Positions 1 to 10,900 of a stretch of 64,000 nt of DNA are shown here, piece by piece. Source of the DNA: Sisyra terminalis (lineage: Eukaryota > Arthropoda > Insecta > Neuroptera > Sisyridae). Below the pieces are notes generated by a model. The model had not been told where the DNA came from and searched no databases. It saw nothing but the letters and a program-made list of their open reading frames with translations. The DNA is taken from contig OY292275.1 of NCBI GenBank assembly GCA_958496175.1, forward strand, positions 14,942,001 through 15,006,000, written 5' to 3'. Within the stretch, counting starts at the first letter, position 1. Each line of letters opens with the position of its first letter. The position numbers and the translations under genes were made by a program.

Positions 1-2934
1 GGCAATTGCATTGGCAAAGGCTAGTTTATCATCTGCGGTTCTTATGAGTTGTTTAAGGTTTAAACTTGGCCATTGTCTTATGTTCCTCCTATATGGTAAT
101 TTTTCCGTTCTTTTCCATGGCTTTCCTCGCTTAACTCAAGCAAAGATCGAGAATCGATGAATAGTGACCCATTCATGAGTTCTTAATGGATTAAAAGGGG
201 ATGATACAATCAACTAGTCGTTAAAGAAGTGTGAAAAAACGGGGGTAAAATATAAAATATAGGGCTTAGAGTTATTTTTTAATGAATACGGATCATTCTT
301 TTTGCTAAAATCCCCATCTTATCTTGCTACGCCACCATCTTCTACGTGAAAAAGATGAATTTAACTTTTTGAAAATTGTAAGTTTGGATTATTTTATGAC
401 GCATTTGGCTTAATTGCAAAATGAAATGATATTTAAAAAAACCTAATACAAGAAAGAGTGTATACCTAAACCCAACATCAAATGTCTTAAGAACGTTTAG
501 AGCTTATTTAAGGGATTAAGAATTTATTATAATATCGCATAAAAAAACAAAATTCTTAAATAATTCAGATTCTGATACGTTAACTGTTGCGTTATTATTT
601 AGTAAACATCAGAAGAAATGGAGAATATCAGGATATACGATATACTTTGAAACAATTGTTGCTACGCACAATGTAACAATGTAGATATATAGTGAGTCAC
701 AAAATATCTAAAAGTAACCAGAATATTAAAGTAGTTCCCTAGGAAAAATAGATAGATATAATTAAAATGAATTAAAAAAATCGGTGAGTAAACAGAGTGT
801 AACGTTGCAACTTTCACAAGTAGTAATCTGTAATTATATAATTCTTTTTTCCACTAAAAAATAAGAAGCTGATTTTTAACATTCTCTAGCAGCTCAAAGC
901 TCTGTTATATGAGTACATATCTTTGCCTTATCGAACCATTTATAAGTTCAAAACCTCTAGCTCTAATATTCAAGATTTACAAGTATTAGTTCGATTAAGT
1001 TCATTATTATTTATACTGAAGTGCCGCAGGCCAAGCGACCAAGCGATTGGAAATTGGAAAAATTTCCTGCGCAACTATTTGCAATTCCGTTAAATTGTTC
1101 CGTAATATCGCTTCAAATTCATCTTACAATTTATGAAGTTAAACGCGGAAAAGAAGAGGGTGTTTTGTAGTTTGAAAAGATAATGCGAGCGTTTTTTGTG
1201 TTGTTGTAGTATTATTTTTTTTACAATGAAGAGACAACAATAATAAAGGACACGCAGAGGGTAGTGGAGAGACGGGGCGAAGATAAATGTTCACGAATAA
1301 GGAAATGAACGTGGGATTTGGAAATTGGACCAGTTGCAGGAGAAGTGATGGGATGATTGCCGTTGGAATAGTTGGAAGTGTGAGAGATCAATCGTTCATC
1401 GTTCGTTGATTGCGTGATCGAGGGAAATTTACATATGCCAGCCTTTGTTAGTTGCACAAAAAACAAGATAATCCATAAATTTGTTTGGCAAAAGAGTATA
1501 TGATGATGATACGGAGGACATGCCGCAATGGTGGACATGCAACAAATAGCCACAGCAAAGGTCAAAATTTCGAATCCTATTTAGTTTTGAATAAGAGTAT
1601 CGAGCCGAGATGAAATGAAACGAAACGAAACGAAGAAAATGTTGTTTATATTGTTTAATAAACATTAAGTATCGAACCCCATAGCTCACGACCTATAATT
1701 AGTACGGCGAGTTGGGAGAGTTGAGGCTTTTCAATGAAAAGTTTGCGCCGACGCGACCATTTGGATCCATGTGGATCCATCGGATTTGCGTGTGCTGGGC
1801 GGAGTTGACCCTAAAGATCCACGGGGTCGTCACTTGCCGGCCGTTTACTGGACGTGAGAAATCCTACATGTTTATTGAAACTCGCTACAGAAAGATTCTT
1901 TCTCAAATGCGAATAAGCTGAATTCTTACACACTTGCCTATTCGAGGATTCTTTGACTAGATACTTTTAATAGCGTATTAAATATTAATCTCTCACTACT
2001 TCGCTATAATTAATTTTTTATGATGTTTCAACAACCTTCAGTACAAGTTTTCTGTAAGCTTTTGTAAGCTCCATACGCGCATTTTATCGGCAATGAAATA
2101 CCTGATGAATTATTTTCAAAATAAGATATCTACTACAAGAACTACTCTGTCAACATGAGCAGGTTTCTGTATGCTAAGGTGGTTGAGCTTGAAAATATTT
2201 TGTACTTTACTTAATATAGGTAATGATCAATATGTTGGTAATTGAAAATGAAAGGTGATTATATTTGATTTAAGGTTTTATTGTAATATATATATACATA
2301 CACGTGAAAAGTTCAGTCAGCCTCGTCAGCCCACCGGCATCGTTCATTTAAATTCAATATAAAGTTTAAATACCTCTCATAAGATGTTTGATTCGTCTGT
2401 CTATTTAGACATAAACTTCTTGACAGAATTTAAAAATAAAAGATTAAGTATGTACCTATGGATATATATTTCTTTCCATAATATTAACATAATTCATAAA
2501 GTAAAGGACGTTATTCTTACGATATATACTTACACATTTTAGAAAAAAAATCTGAAGAATGAATATTTTTGATTGCCTAAGTTTCTACATACATTGCAGC
2601 GATACGATTCTGTTAAACAAAATGCCTTATTTTGGTGGTTTTATCAAGGTTGATTAATTTGATTTTCATATCCTTAATATAAGATTTATGTCTTTTTTTG
2701 GAAAAGAACGAATTTAATATGCTAGTGAATGAATTAGGAACGTATAAAACATGGATGTAAATAATCCTTTAGTTTTTGAAAACTTCCCAAAAAATACAAA
2801 TTATATGAAAAGTCACATATTGTATTTGTAAGAAAAAATAGTGTTCTTATATTACATAACTCAGTTTATCATTTTAATCTTCTACTAATATTATAACAGA
2901 TGATAAAATTCAGATCTCAGCTTTTATTAAATGA
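1..2934. other. AT-rich intergenic stretch with a GC-richer island at about 1.0-1.9 kb
   Basis: Positions 1-1000 and 1920-2934 show nothing I can support. The island at 1010-1870 has overlapping open frames on both strands; the only part that looks coding is the candidate exon ending at 1853. Confidence 0.4.
1742..1853 (+). other. Candidate coding exon in GC-rich island
   Basis: In the 1.70-1.86 kb island one plus-strand frame reads ADATIWIHVDPSDLRVLGGV and about 16 further residues. It shows strong purine-N-pyrimidine codon periodicity and ends at a strong donor (GGAC|GTGAGA). A weak acceptor (ATGAAAAG) precedes it; a better one (TATAATTAG, 1707) would favour another open frame. I do not recognise the protein and found no partner exon. 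Confidence 0.28.
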
Positions 2935-3122
2935 GAAGACAATCCAGGTTGTTTAAGATCGGTTTTTTTATTAAATATTTTTTAATATTCCAATTAGCTA
3001 CATATTATATTTTTGTGATTCAAAACGCCTGATGAAGTTACGATACGTAACGAAACGTAGCTAATTTGAATATTAAAAAATATTTAATAAAAAAACAATC
3101 TTAAACAACCTGAATCGTCTTC
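2935..3122 (+). mobile_element. MITE with 65-bp inverted repeats and hammerhead-like apex
   Basis: Arms 2935-3000 and 3058-3122 are near-perfect reverse complements (gaagacaatcc...; ...gtcttc). The central loop carries CTGATGA at 3029-3035, one extra A, a perfect 6-bp stem GTTACG/CGTAAC with loop ATA, then GAAA at 3052-3055. The arms continue the fold as stem III (GCTAC/GTAGC and beyond). Stem I keeps only distal pairs (TTTTG/CAAAA). No protein is encoded. Confidence 0.8.
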
Positions 3123-6100
3123 ATATTTAATATTATAACATTTAGATTTATAAAAATTTGGTCTATTTTTCCTTTATTTTTTTTTATATACATCAAATTA
3201 AGTAAAGGATATTTATTACTGAAGTTCAATTTAAGCTAGTATAACCCTAACTCTTTGAATTTTGAATATCTTTTCCTATCCGACAGTTGCTTTTATGAGT
3301 AACTAAACTAGTGATTTTGAACAACATTTTAAATTCCCTATAATGAAGAGTTAATAACTGAATACCGTAGTGGATATAAGGACGTAGAAGAAAAACTAGC
3401 GAAATCCGCACCAAACAATGACTGTTTCTTTTAAGTTGTGACACCCTCTATTGAATCCAGATAGTCATATTTCTTGATACATTTATAATAATTGACGCAA
3501 ACCGGAATCAGCGAATAGTGAAATAGTATGTTCTAGGAAAAAAAAGTTTGATTTTACTATTTTCATTTTCAATAGAATTAGAACATTTAGAAATGTTCTT
3601 AGTTAAAATTGAACAGTTAATACCTTTGACATGAAGCCTGAACAAATAATAGAATATAATGCATACAAAAAAGGTGTATAAAAAACAATACTCTATAAAT
3701 GTTACGGAAAAAGAAGTATTCGCAGATCGTAGAAAAGATGGGTACCGTAATGCAGATCTTACACGAACAATAATATTGCCAGCAGTAATATAAATATTAG
3801 GGGAAGGTAGTAACTCCTACTAAGTAGGAGATGATCCTTTTAAGTGGGAATCGCTGTAAAATATATACTCTTCAAGGTAAACCAAAAATAAAGGCGATTA
3901 CTAGTAGTAGATTTATCTATCGAACTTTCATAATACTCAAAACTAGAAATTGATTGAGGTTTCATTAGAATATTTCTTCCTTTTTTTCAACCTTTACCTA
4001 ACAATCATTTTATACACCCCTATAGCTAAGATGATCCCCCAGGTAGAGTTGGCGAACATAACTTACAAGTACGCGGCTATTTTAACGTGGCCCAAATACT
4101 AAAATTAAGCATAATAGAAAGCCTCAAACACAACAATAATTACATTTGGGATAGACATAAAGTGTCACAGTACAATCAACTGACGATTCAGTGAATATTG
4201 AAGTCATATATGATGGTTCACGTTTTAAAATTGTGCAATCTTTTCAACTTTAATAGCCAAGTTCTATATATTTTTCAACTACTTAATTAGCTATTATCAA
4301 AATCATCGAGTTGCAAAGAAGTTGCCTAAAAATTTAGGTCCTCAAAATAGCAAATACTTAGCATTAATATCAATTCATTGGAAATCCCAATTTTCTTAAC
4401 AACTAAATTTTTCAGTGGTTCTTATTTACTAGCCCCGTAGTGATAGGCTATAGCTAGAGTGTATAAACAATAGTTATAGTTGGAGCCATAATTTTGTTTC
4501 TATATTGCTAGATAAGAAACTATAATTTTCCGGTAGTAGTAGGCTTTATGCAAGTTATTATTTGGTAATGTCTCATTCTCTAGTTTGCTTTTAATTTAAT
4601 TCGCAAATAAATCGTCAATAATGAAAATTAAGCGACAAAGAATAAAATAGATATTCCACAATTTAATTATTAGTAATATAGCAAACAAATTGGCAAATTG
4701 AATTAAAAATAACATTGAAAATGAAACGTCACCAAAAAGTAACTTGTATTAAAGCTAATTGTACTATCCTTTCTATCTTTCCAAGAAAACTGCTATTCTT
4801 TCCAAGTGCTCAAAGCTTTTATTATTAAGTTGGAATTTCCAGGATGAGGTAAATTGAGCCTCAATGCTGCATGCTTTATTGTGATTTCTGGGTCCCTATT
4901 TCATCTAGTTAAGACGAAATAGCTGGGTGACGTTCAGCAACTAACGTACTAGGTGTTTTCTGGATATTTAAATTGCAGGGATTAATCCCCAGTTATTCAT
5001 GTCTCCATTCATTCACAGTACTGCTTTCCCACAGGAGAAGCGGTTTCATCATTTGTCTGGCAGAATCTGCTTATTGGATCAACCACATGTAATCCCATAC
5101 CCGTTACCACTTTGATTTACTTTATTGTTAGACTAAGTACTTCAGTAGTTAGATTCAAGAATGGTTTTTTCTTATCATTCTTTTACTGTGTTTTTACCCG
5201 ATGGTGATCGTCTATATTTTGCGGTGATTTTTGTAAATCCCTCCACTTCAAAATTTGTTTACGCATTAACTTTATACTCTTTAAGTCCAAAAATTATGAT
5301 ATTCTTGAAAATTGTCTGTTTCGCTGAAATTTTGTACGAATTTTTATCTTTTTTTTTAATTTTTAACTTATTAAAAGGCAAACAATATAAAAGTAAAAAT
5401 TATTTTGTTGTATAGTGTCTTGAATTTTTACAATTCTATAATTCAACTTCTTTACTTTTGAAAATTATATTAAAGTTTTTGTATCTATTAAATTAAAATT
5501 AAGAACTGCAATTATCAAAGTAAATGGGACTAATATGGGACTTTTTGGCATCTGTATCCGAACGGCTTACATTTTTAAACTGGGCGTATTTTTTCTCGAA
5601 CAAAAATTATTGATATGCAATTTGTTTAAGTTGATATCATATATTTTTAATTGCATTCACCCGTTAGTTTAAATATCTGTTCGATTTCGCATTAATTTGC
5701 GCCCGCCTTTTTGCATTCAATAATAATAAGTCCGATTTTCGGTTTGGTAGGCGTGTAACCGTACGATTTTCATTGCGCCTTATGCTCTTATAATATAATT
5801 TATGAAAATCAAAATGATTTAACATCGAAATTTTAGCGATAAAAGAGATATGTTCCACTTATCTATATAATTATACAATTAATCTTCTCTTGGCACATTG
5901 AAACCAATGTTGCGATTTTAGTTGGTATTATTATTAAAGGGTAATACTTATAAATAATTTGAAAGTAATTGTTGATATTATTGTTGACGTTGTATTCGAA
6001 GCGCAAAATGATGTTTTTATTTAACAAGTCATAACTTTTGAAGACAACAAGATGTAATATGGTTCGATTAATGCGATTCATGATCGTATAGATTGGGGAA

Positions 6101-7380
6101 GAAAAAAAAATAGTTGTTTGATTGACGATGCATTCGAAATCGTAAACCGCATACAATGAAACTTTCAGCGTGATATAAAGAGAAGAAAGAACTTAAGAAA
6201 AAAAAATAAAATAAAAGGTTAAGGCAGCCTACCATAAGTCTGTGTTTATAACCATATGGTTAGTATATAAATCTAGGAACGAACCCAATTATCCTCCCCA
6301 ACAAAACCCACTTCTCAATGTCTTCGGTTTTTAACAACAAGAGCGATATAATACAAAACAAGCAACGTCTTCCTCGTCGTCTTCTCTACCTGTTTATTTG
6401 AGAAATGAATACCTGGAGATCCGAAATATGTTCCAAATAGAAAATCATTCGAGATTTAACAATTTAAATATTTGAACAAAAGCTGAGAGAAAAAAAAAAC
6501 GAATACACACTTCCTTATTGGTTCTTCGATATATTTTTTTCCCTATAACTAATTTCTTGTGTTTATTGCATTTTTAAGGCTTCACACGTTATTGTTTCAA
6601 AGATAAGAGAAATATTTTTGGAAATTGTCACCAAGATAACTGAGTTCGGTTGAATAAATTTTAACAGGACGAAAGAATGTGTTATATAAATTAGTCGAAA
6701 TGGAATTTGAGGCTCTTTTAAAGGCCGTTCAGACTTAAAAGAATTGGATGGTTGAATTGGGAACCAGGGAATAATAGTTAAGAATTTTTTTCTTAAATTT
6801 TTTAACTTCATACCATAGAATTTCGTTTGTTAAAAATAGGGGAGGTTTCAAAATAATCAATCTTGCAGTTGTTGATTTTTATTAAAAAAAAAACATATTT
6901 TCGGTCAATTGTAACATTTAAAATAATTATGAATTTAAATTAATTTCCATTTGCAATTTTTTATTGTTTTTTCCTGAAGAAAATATTTAAAATATGATAG
7001 AAACAGTTTATGTTCAAAATTAATAAACTAATAAACTAAAGATCATTAGAATCATGCTCTTACTCTAATACTTATGGAATGAACTTAGAGGAATCTATAA
7101 TACAATAATGTAAATCAGCCTTTTCATTATTTAAAAACATTAAGCTTTAAAAGCTTTGTTGAATTAAGCGACTAGCTTTATGTCTTTTTAATAATTTAAT
7201 ATTTTTGGACCTTCCCAGTATTCCTTATCTTACAATCCTATTTATCAAATCGTGGCTTCAGTATGAAATGTGCAGTTAATTACTCTGCACTTTTCCTATT
7301 CTTGCTGAAGTACCAAAGAGGTAAATAAATTTAACAATAAATAAAGTATGATGACACCATTTAAGCTAAGACGACTGACA
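3123..7380. other. AT-rich intergenic, no gene seen
   Basis: Only a short perfect hairpin (ctcctactaagtaggag, 3815-3831) and low-complexity tracts stand out. Open frames are short and compositionally random. Confidence 0.4.
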
Positions 7381-7880
7381 TATTTTCCAATTTACTTTGA
7401 TATTATCCCAACTGCTTCTAAGGTTCGTTATCTAGATTTCTACCTAGATAGTAACTAAACCTGGAACCCACTTATTAAATTCAAAAAACAAGTACTAAAT
7501 CAACGAACGGACTATTACTTATACTATTTAGAACCTAAATCTTCAATAAACTCAAAAAATAAACTGATGATTTACAAAACTCTACTACGACCTATTTGGA
7601 CAAACGGAGCAGAATTATGGGGCTCTGTTAAACCATCTAGTATCCAAACTATCCAATCCTTCCAACCCAAAGTTCTTCGTCAAATAATAAATGTTCCTTT
7701 TTATTTCAACAACCGAATTATACACAATATCATCACTTTTCCTTTTTGCCACTACCTTAGTCTAAGAACGCCTCCAAAAATTCTACTCCAATTTAGTCGA
7801 CCATCCTAACTCTAATATTCAAATTCTTTCCTCTGAAACTCATCCAGATATCATTGCACGTAATTGACCTCGTGACCTCC
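7381..7880 (+). pseudogene. Jockey-type non-LTR retrotransposon reverse transcriptase fragment
   Basis: One frame from 7381 reads KVRYLDFYLDSN, a TAA, TWNPLIKFKKQ, then from 7567 MIYKTLLRPIWTNGAELWGS. This is the C-terminal end of a Jockey-clade reverse transcriptase and the segment after it. A frameshift near 7745 leads to FYSNLVDHPNSN in another frame, followed by a stop. The catalytic part is missing and the copy is a dead 5'-truncated relic. Confidence 0.8.
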
Positions 7881-8157
7881 TAATAAATTCTTAGACAGTC
7901 CCAACATTGGTTGGGTTTTTTCAACATGTTTCGCAAATATCACACCAGGATCGAACTAAGGTTCTTACCTAAGGTGTAGTATATAATCAACCAAAATTTG
8001 TTAGCACATTGCATGGTATATACATTTTATGTAGAAGGCAATGGAAAAGTTTTGAGTGGAAGGTGCAGTTTTGGACTAATTCACTGGTGTACAGTTGAAT
8101 CTATTTTTAGATTTTGAATGATAAGATTTTTTACAAATTTTGCTACTCAAGGTTTTA

Positions 8158-8343
8158 TAAAGCCTACTGGTAACCGAGTGGTCTAGATGACCGCTCCAAA
8201 ACTAGTAGGTAGTTTTTAGCGACCCTAGGGTTAATAAAAATCCGTACATCTAGAAATATCGAAAAATTTCTCGAAAGGAGATTCAAACCCATCTTCCAGT
8301 TTTTGAGCGGCCACCTAGACCACTCGGCCAACAGTAGGCAGTA
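8158..8343. repeat. Head-to-tail-inverted tRNA-derived SINE pair
   Basis: A minus-strand SINE begins at about 8342 (gcctactgttggccgagtgg, B-box-like GGTTTGAATC) and runs to about 8200. A plus-strand copy of the same head (gcctactggtaaccgagtgg) begins at 8161, so the block is a palindrome with tRNA-like ends. The sequence is homologous to the copies at 25.55, 28.14 and 49.13 kb. Confidence 0.7.
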
Positions 8344-9404
8344 CCAGGAAATCTTAACATTTGGTTTTAGTTAAATACGGTCATGAATATGAAGAACCAG
8401 ATTTTACATATATTTCAACGGGATAATACTGTAATATACTCAGCATGCCTATTGAATGAAAGATCCATACAAACTTGTACTAATATTTTGCCGTGATTTT
8501 CACGAACATCCTGACATCAATCCTGTTGAAAATTAGGAAAAAATCTTTCACAATATCTTTGAAAATGGTAAGGTATTATAGTATTCCACAAAAACCACAA
8601 AAATTGTCATAAAAGTGAGATGGTCTAAAATTTAAGTGATAATATTGGGAACATGATTTCATTTATAAATATTGCACTACCTGTATTTGCTATTACCAAA
8701 AAACAAATCGAATTGAAAAAAATAAGCATATTTTCTTATAGTTTTAAGAAAGGTTCACAGATTGCTTAAGTTTTCAATCATTGTATCGTTTTTAGTTATG
8801 TTAGTGTTATTTTTTTAAGTCAAATCCTTAAGTAACTGATACCATTTGAAATTTCAATAGATTAGTGATTCTTACAAGTTAACTTTTTCTATGAAATTCG
8901 ATAAGACTGTCTATCTTAAAAATTCTTAAGTATTTCCAGAATTCCAACGGGCAATTTCTTAAGGAAATACTTAGGATAATTGAAATGGTTATGGAAACTG
9001 GGTGAAATCTGGAAAATGCGATTAACTGTTTACGTCTTCATATAATCAATTAAAGCTTGAATCTTCGCTGGTCATCCACGTGAAATAAATTGCGTTTCAA
9101 ATTAATTAGGGATGTGAAACAAGACTTTCACATCTTTTGAATGATGTGCATCCATTAATCAAAGATCATATTGGAAAAGGTTGCAAATCTAACCCATCTC
9201 GTCGTATATTAAACCGATACGATACATCGTCGCAAGTTTCTCCATCGTAGTAAATGATAGTAAACGATGGTGAGATGGATATAATAACGTTTTTATGAAG
9301 ATGGAATGAACCGAGAGGAGCGAAAAGGAATGAAAAGAAGGAGGTTGTAAGACAGACGGACAGACACAACGAGTTGTAGGAGTTGTGGGAGGGATTGTGC
9401 TCAC

Positions 9405-9557
9405 CTTGTCGGGGCTTATACAGAGATAGATGCATTAGGGCTCCTCTACAGGTGGCTGCGACTCCTAAATCTATCCACCCGTCCATCCATGTGTTCCATT
9501 CCTCAACACACATCACATGTGTATCACCCACACAATCGTTAACAAGTCTTTTGGGCG
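9405..9557 (-). other. Candidate symmetric coding exon, minus strand
   Basis: On the minus strand an acceptor TTTGGTTTTAG is followed by 153 bp open in one frame and then a consensus donor (CGACAAG|GTGAGC). Both borders are phase 1, and codons show purine-N-pyrimidine periodicity (VGDTHVMCVEEWNTWMDGW within it). No family recognised and no neighbouring exon found, so it could be a conserved regulatory island with chance open frames. Confidence 0.28.
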
Positions 9558-9984
9558 CTAAAACCAAATCCACCCTTAACATTACAAAACTTCACTAAAC
9601 GATATAGAAAAGTGCCGTGAAAAAGTTTTGTGCTTCTTTGAGTTACTTAAAAGATATAACGGTATGTGTTTTTATAATTTTCTTTTAAAATTATTTTCTT
9701 CTATAGACTGTAATTAATGTTCTTTGAAAATAAAATTCATGTTGGAGAGTGTGAACAAGGAAATGTTTAATTAATCAATTAAATCTTGATAGATCAAAGT
9801 GGTTACAAACTGTTGATTATCATGCGAATGTTGCATTTTCATGCAATATTGATATTTAATTAGAAATTATTGTCGCCTCCAACAAACAAACACGTTAGTG
9901 TTAACGTAAACGCTATTTTTCATTTACCTTTATTTATTTGTATACAGTATACAGAGTGTTACTTACAGGATGAAAATATTGTAA

Positions 9985-10900
9985 CTCAAAGTATAATTTT
10001 TTTGGTGGAAAAGGTGGTTTGTTTTTAGTGCAATTTTGGTGGAAAAGAAATCTGAATCTATGGTAATATTAGCTTAAAATTTAAACTATGAAAACATAGG
10101 TGATTTCAGCAATTACATGCTAAATGAAATCTTACTTTCGAAAAAGAAATTAAAATTTTTAACGTTTTTTTTTATTTCCAAGAAAAAATGGCCAATTTTG
10201 GTAAATGAGTTGTTTTTCCATGTGCTACATTTTTCTATGATATATAGATGAAGTGCCAATTTTTTCTTGTTTATTTTTTACTGTTCAAAGAGTAATTTCA
10301 ATGCGATTTCTTAAAAAAAAAATTAACAACTAATAATGATTTTTTGCAACAAAAAATACTATTTACAATTTTTTAAGTTCTCTAAGGAAACCAAAACAAC
10401 TCGACGTTTTCGTTAGTATTATAATCAGTAAATGATTATATTTGTACAAAATTTAACGTTAGTAAATAATGATTTCAAATTTTTTCGTGGAAAAGGTGAT
10501 TATTTTGTTCTAAGTGCAATTTCGATGGAAAAAAAATCCCAACTATTGTAATATTAGCTTAAAATTTAAACTATAAAAATATAGGGCAAATTTCAGCAAT
10601 TGCATGCTAAATAAAAACTTACCCTGAAGAAAAATTAAATTTTTTTAACAATTTTTTTATTTTCAAGAAAAATAGGTCAGTTTTGGTAACAGTTGTTTTT
10701 CCAAGTGCTATACTAATGTATGATTTGTTCAGGAAGTGTCAACTTCTTCTTGCTATTTTTTTTTACTATTTCAATAAGTAATTTTAATGCGATTTCTTAA
10801 AAAAATTAATAACTAGCCATGATTTTTTTGGCAACAAAATATACTACTTACGATTTTTTAAGTTTTCTTAAAGAAAGTTAAAACATCTCTATTATCATCA
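9985..10900. repeat. Diverged tandem duplication, period about 482 bp
   Basis: 9985-10420 and 10467-10890 align in order through their length: gtggaaaaggtg, agtgcaattt, taatattagcttaaaattta, gcgatttcttaaaaaaa. Identity looks near 75-80%. No coding sequence is seen in it. Confidence 0.75.

Noticed and set aside
1221..1565. 114-codon minus-strand open frame in the first island
   Set aside because: No protein-like features, no splice sites in phase, and a competing open frame overlaps it.
2100..2125. CTGATGA at about 2103 as a ribozyme core
   Set aside because: No following GAAA at a suitable distance and no stem.
8158..8343. Genuine tRNA gene
   Set aside because: It has tRNA-like A and B boxes but no complete cloverleaf, and the repeated body after the head marks it as a SINE. 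The same holds for 25550, 28142 and 49127.
9166..9582. 138-codon minus-strand open frame taken as a whole gene
   Set aside because: Only the 9405-9557 part has splice borders and codon periodicity; the rest looks random and the plus strand is also open.
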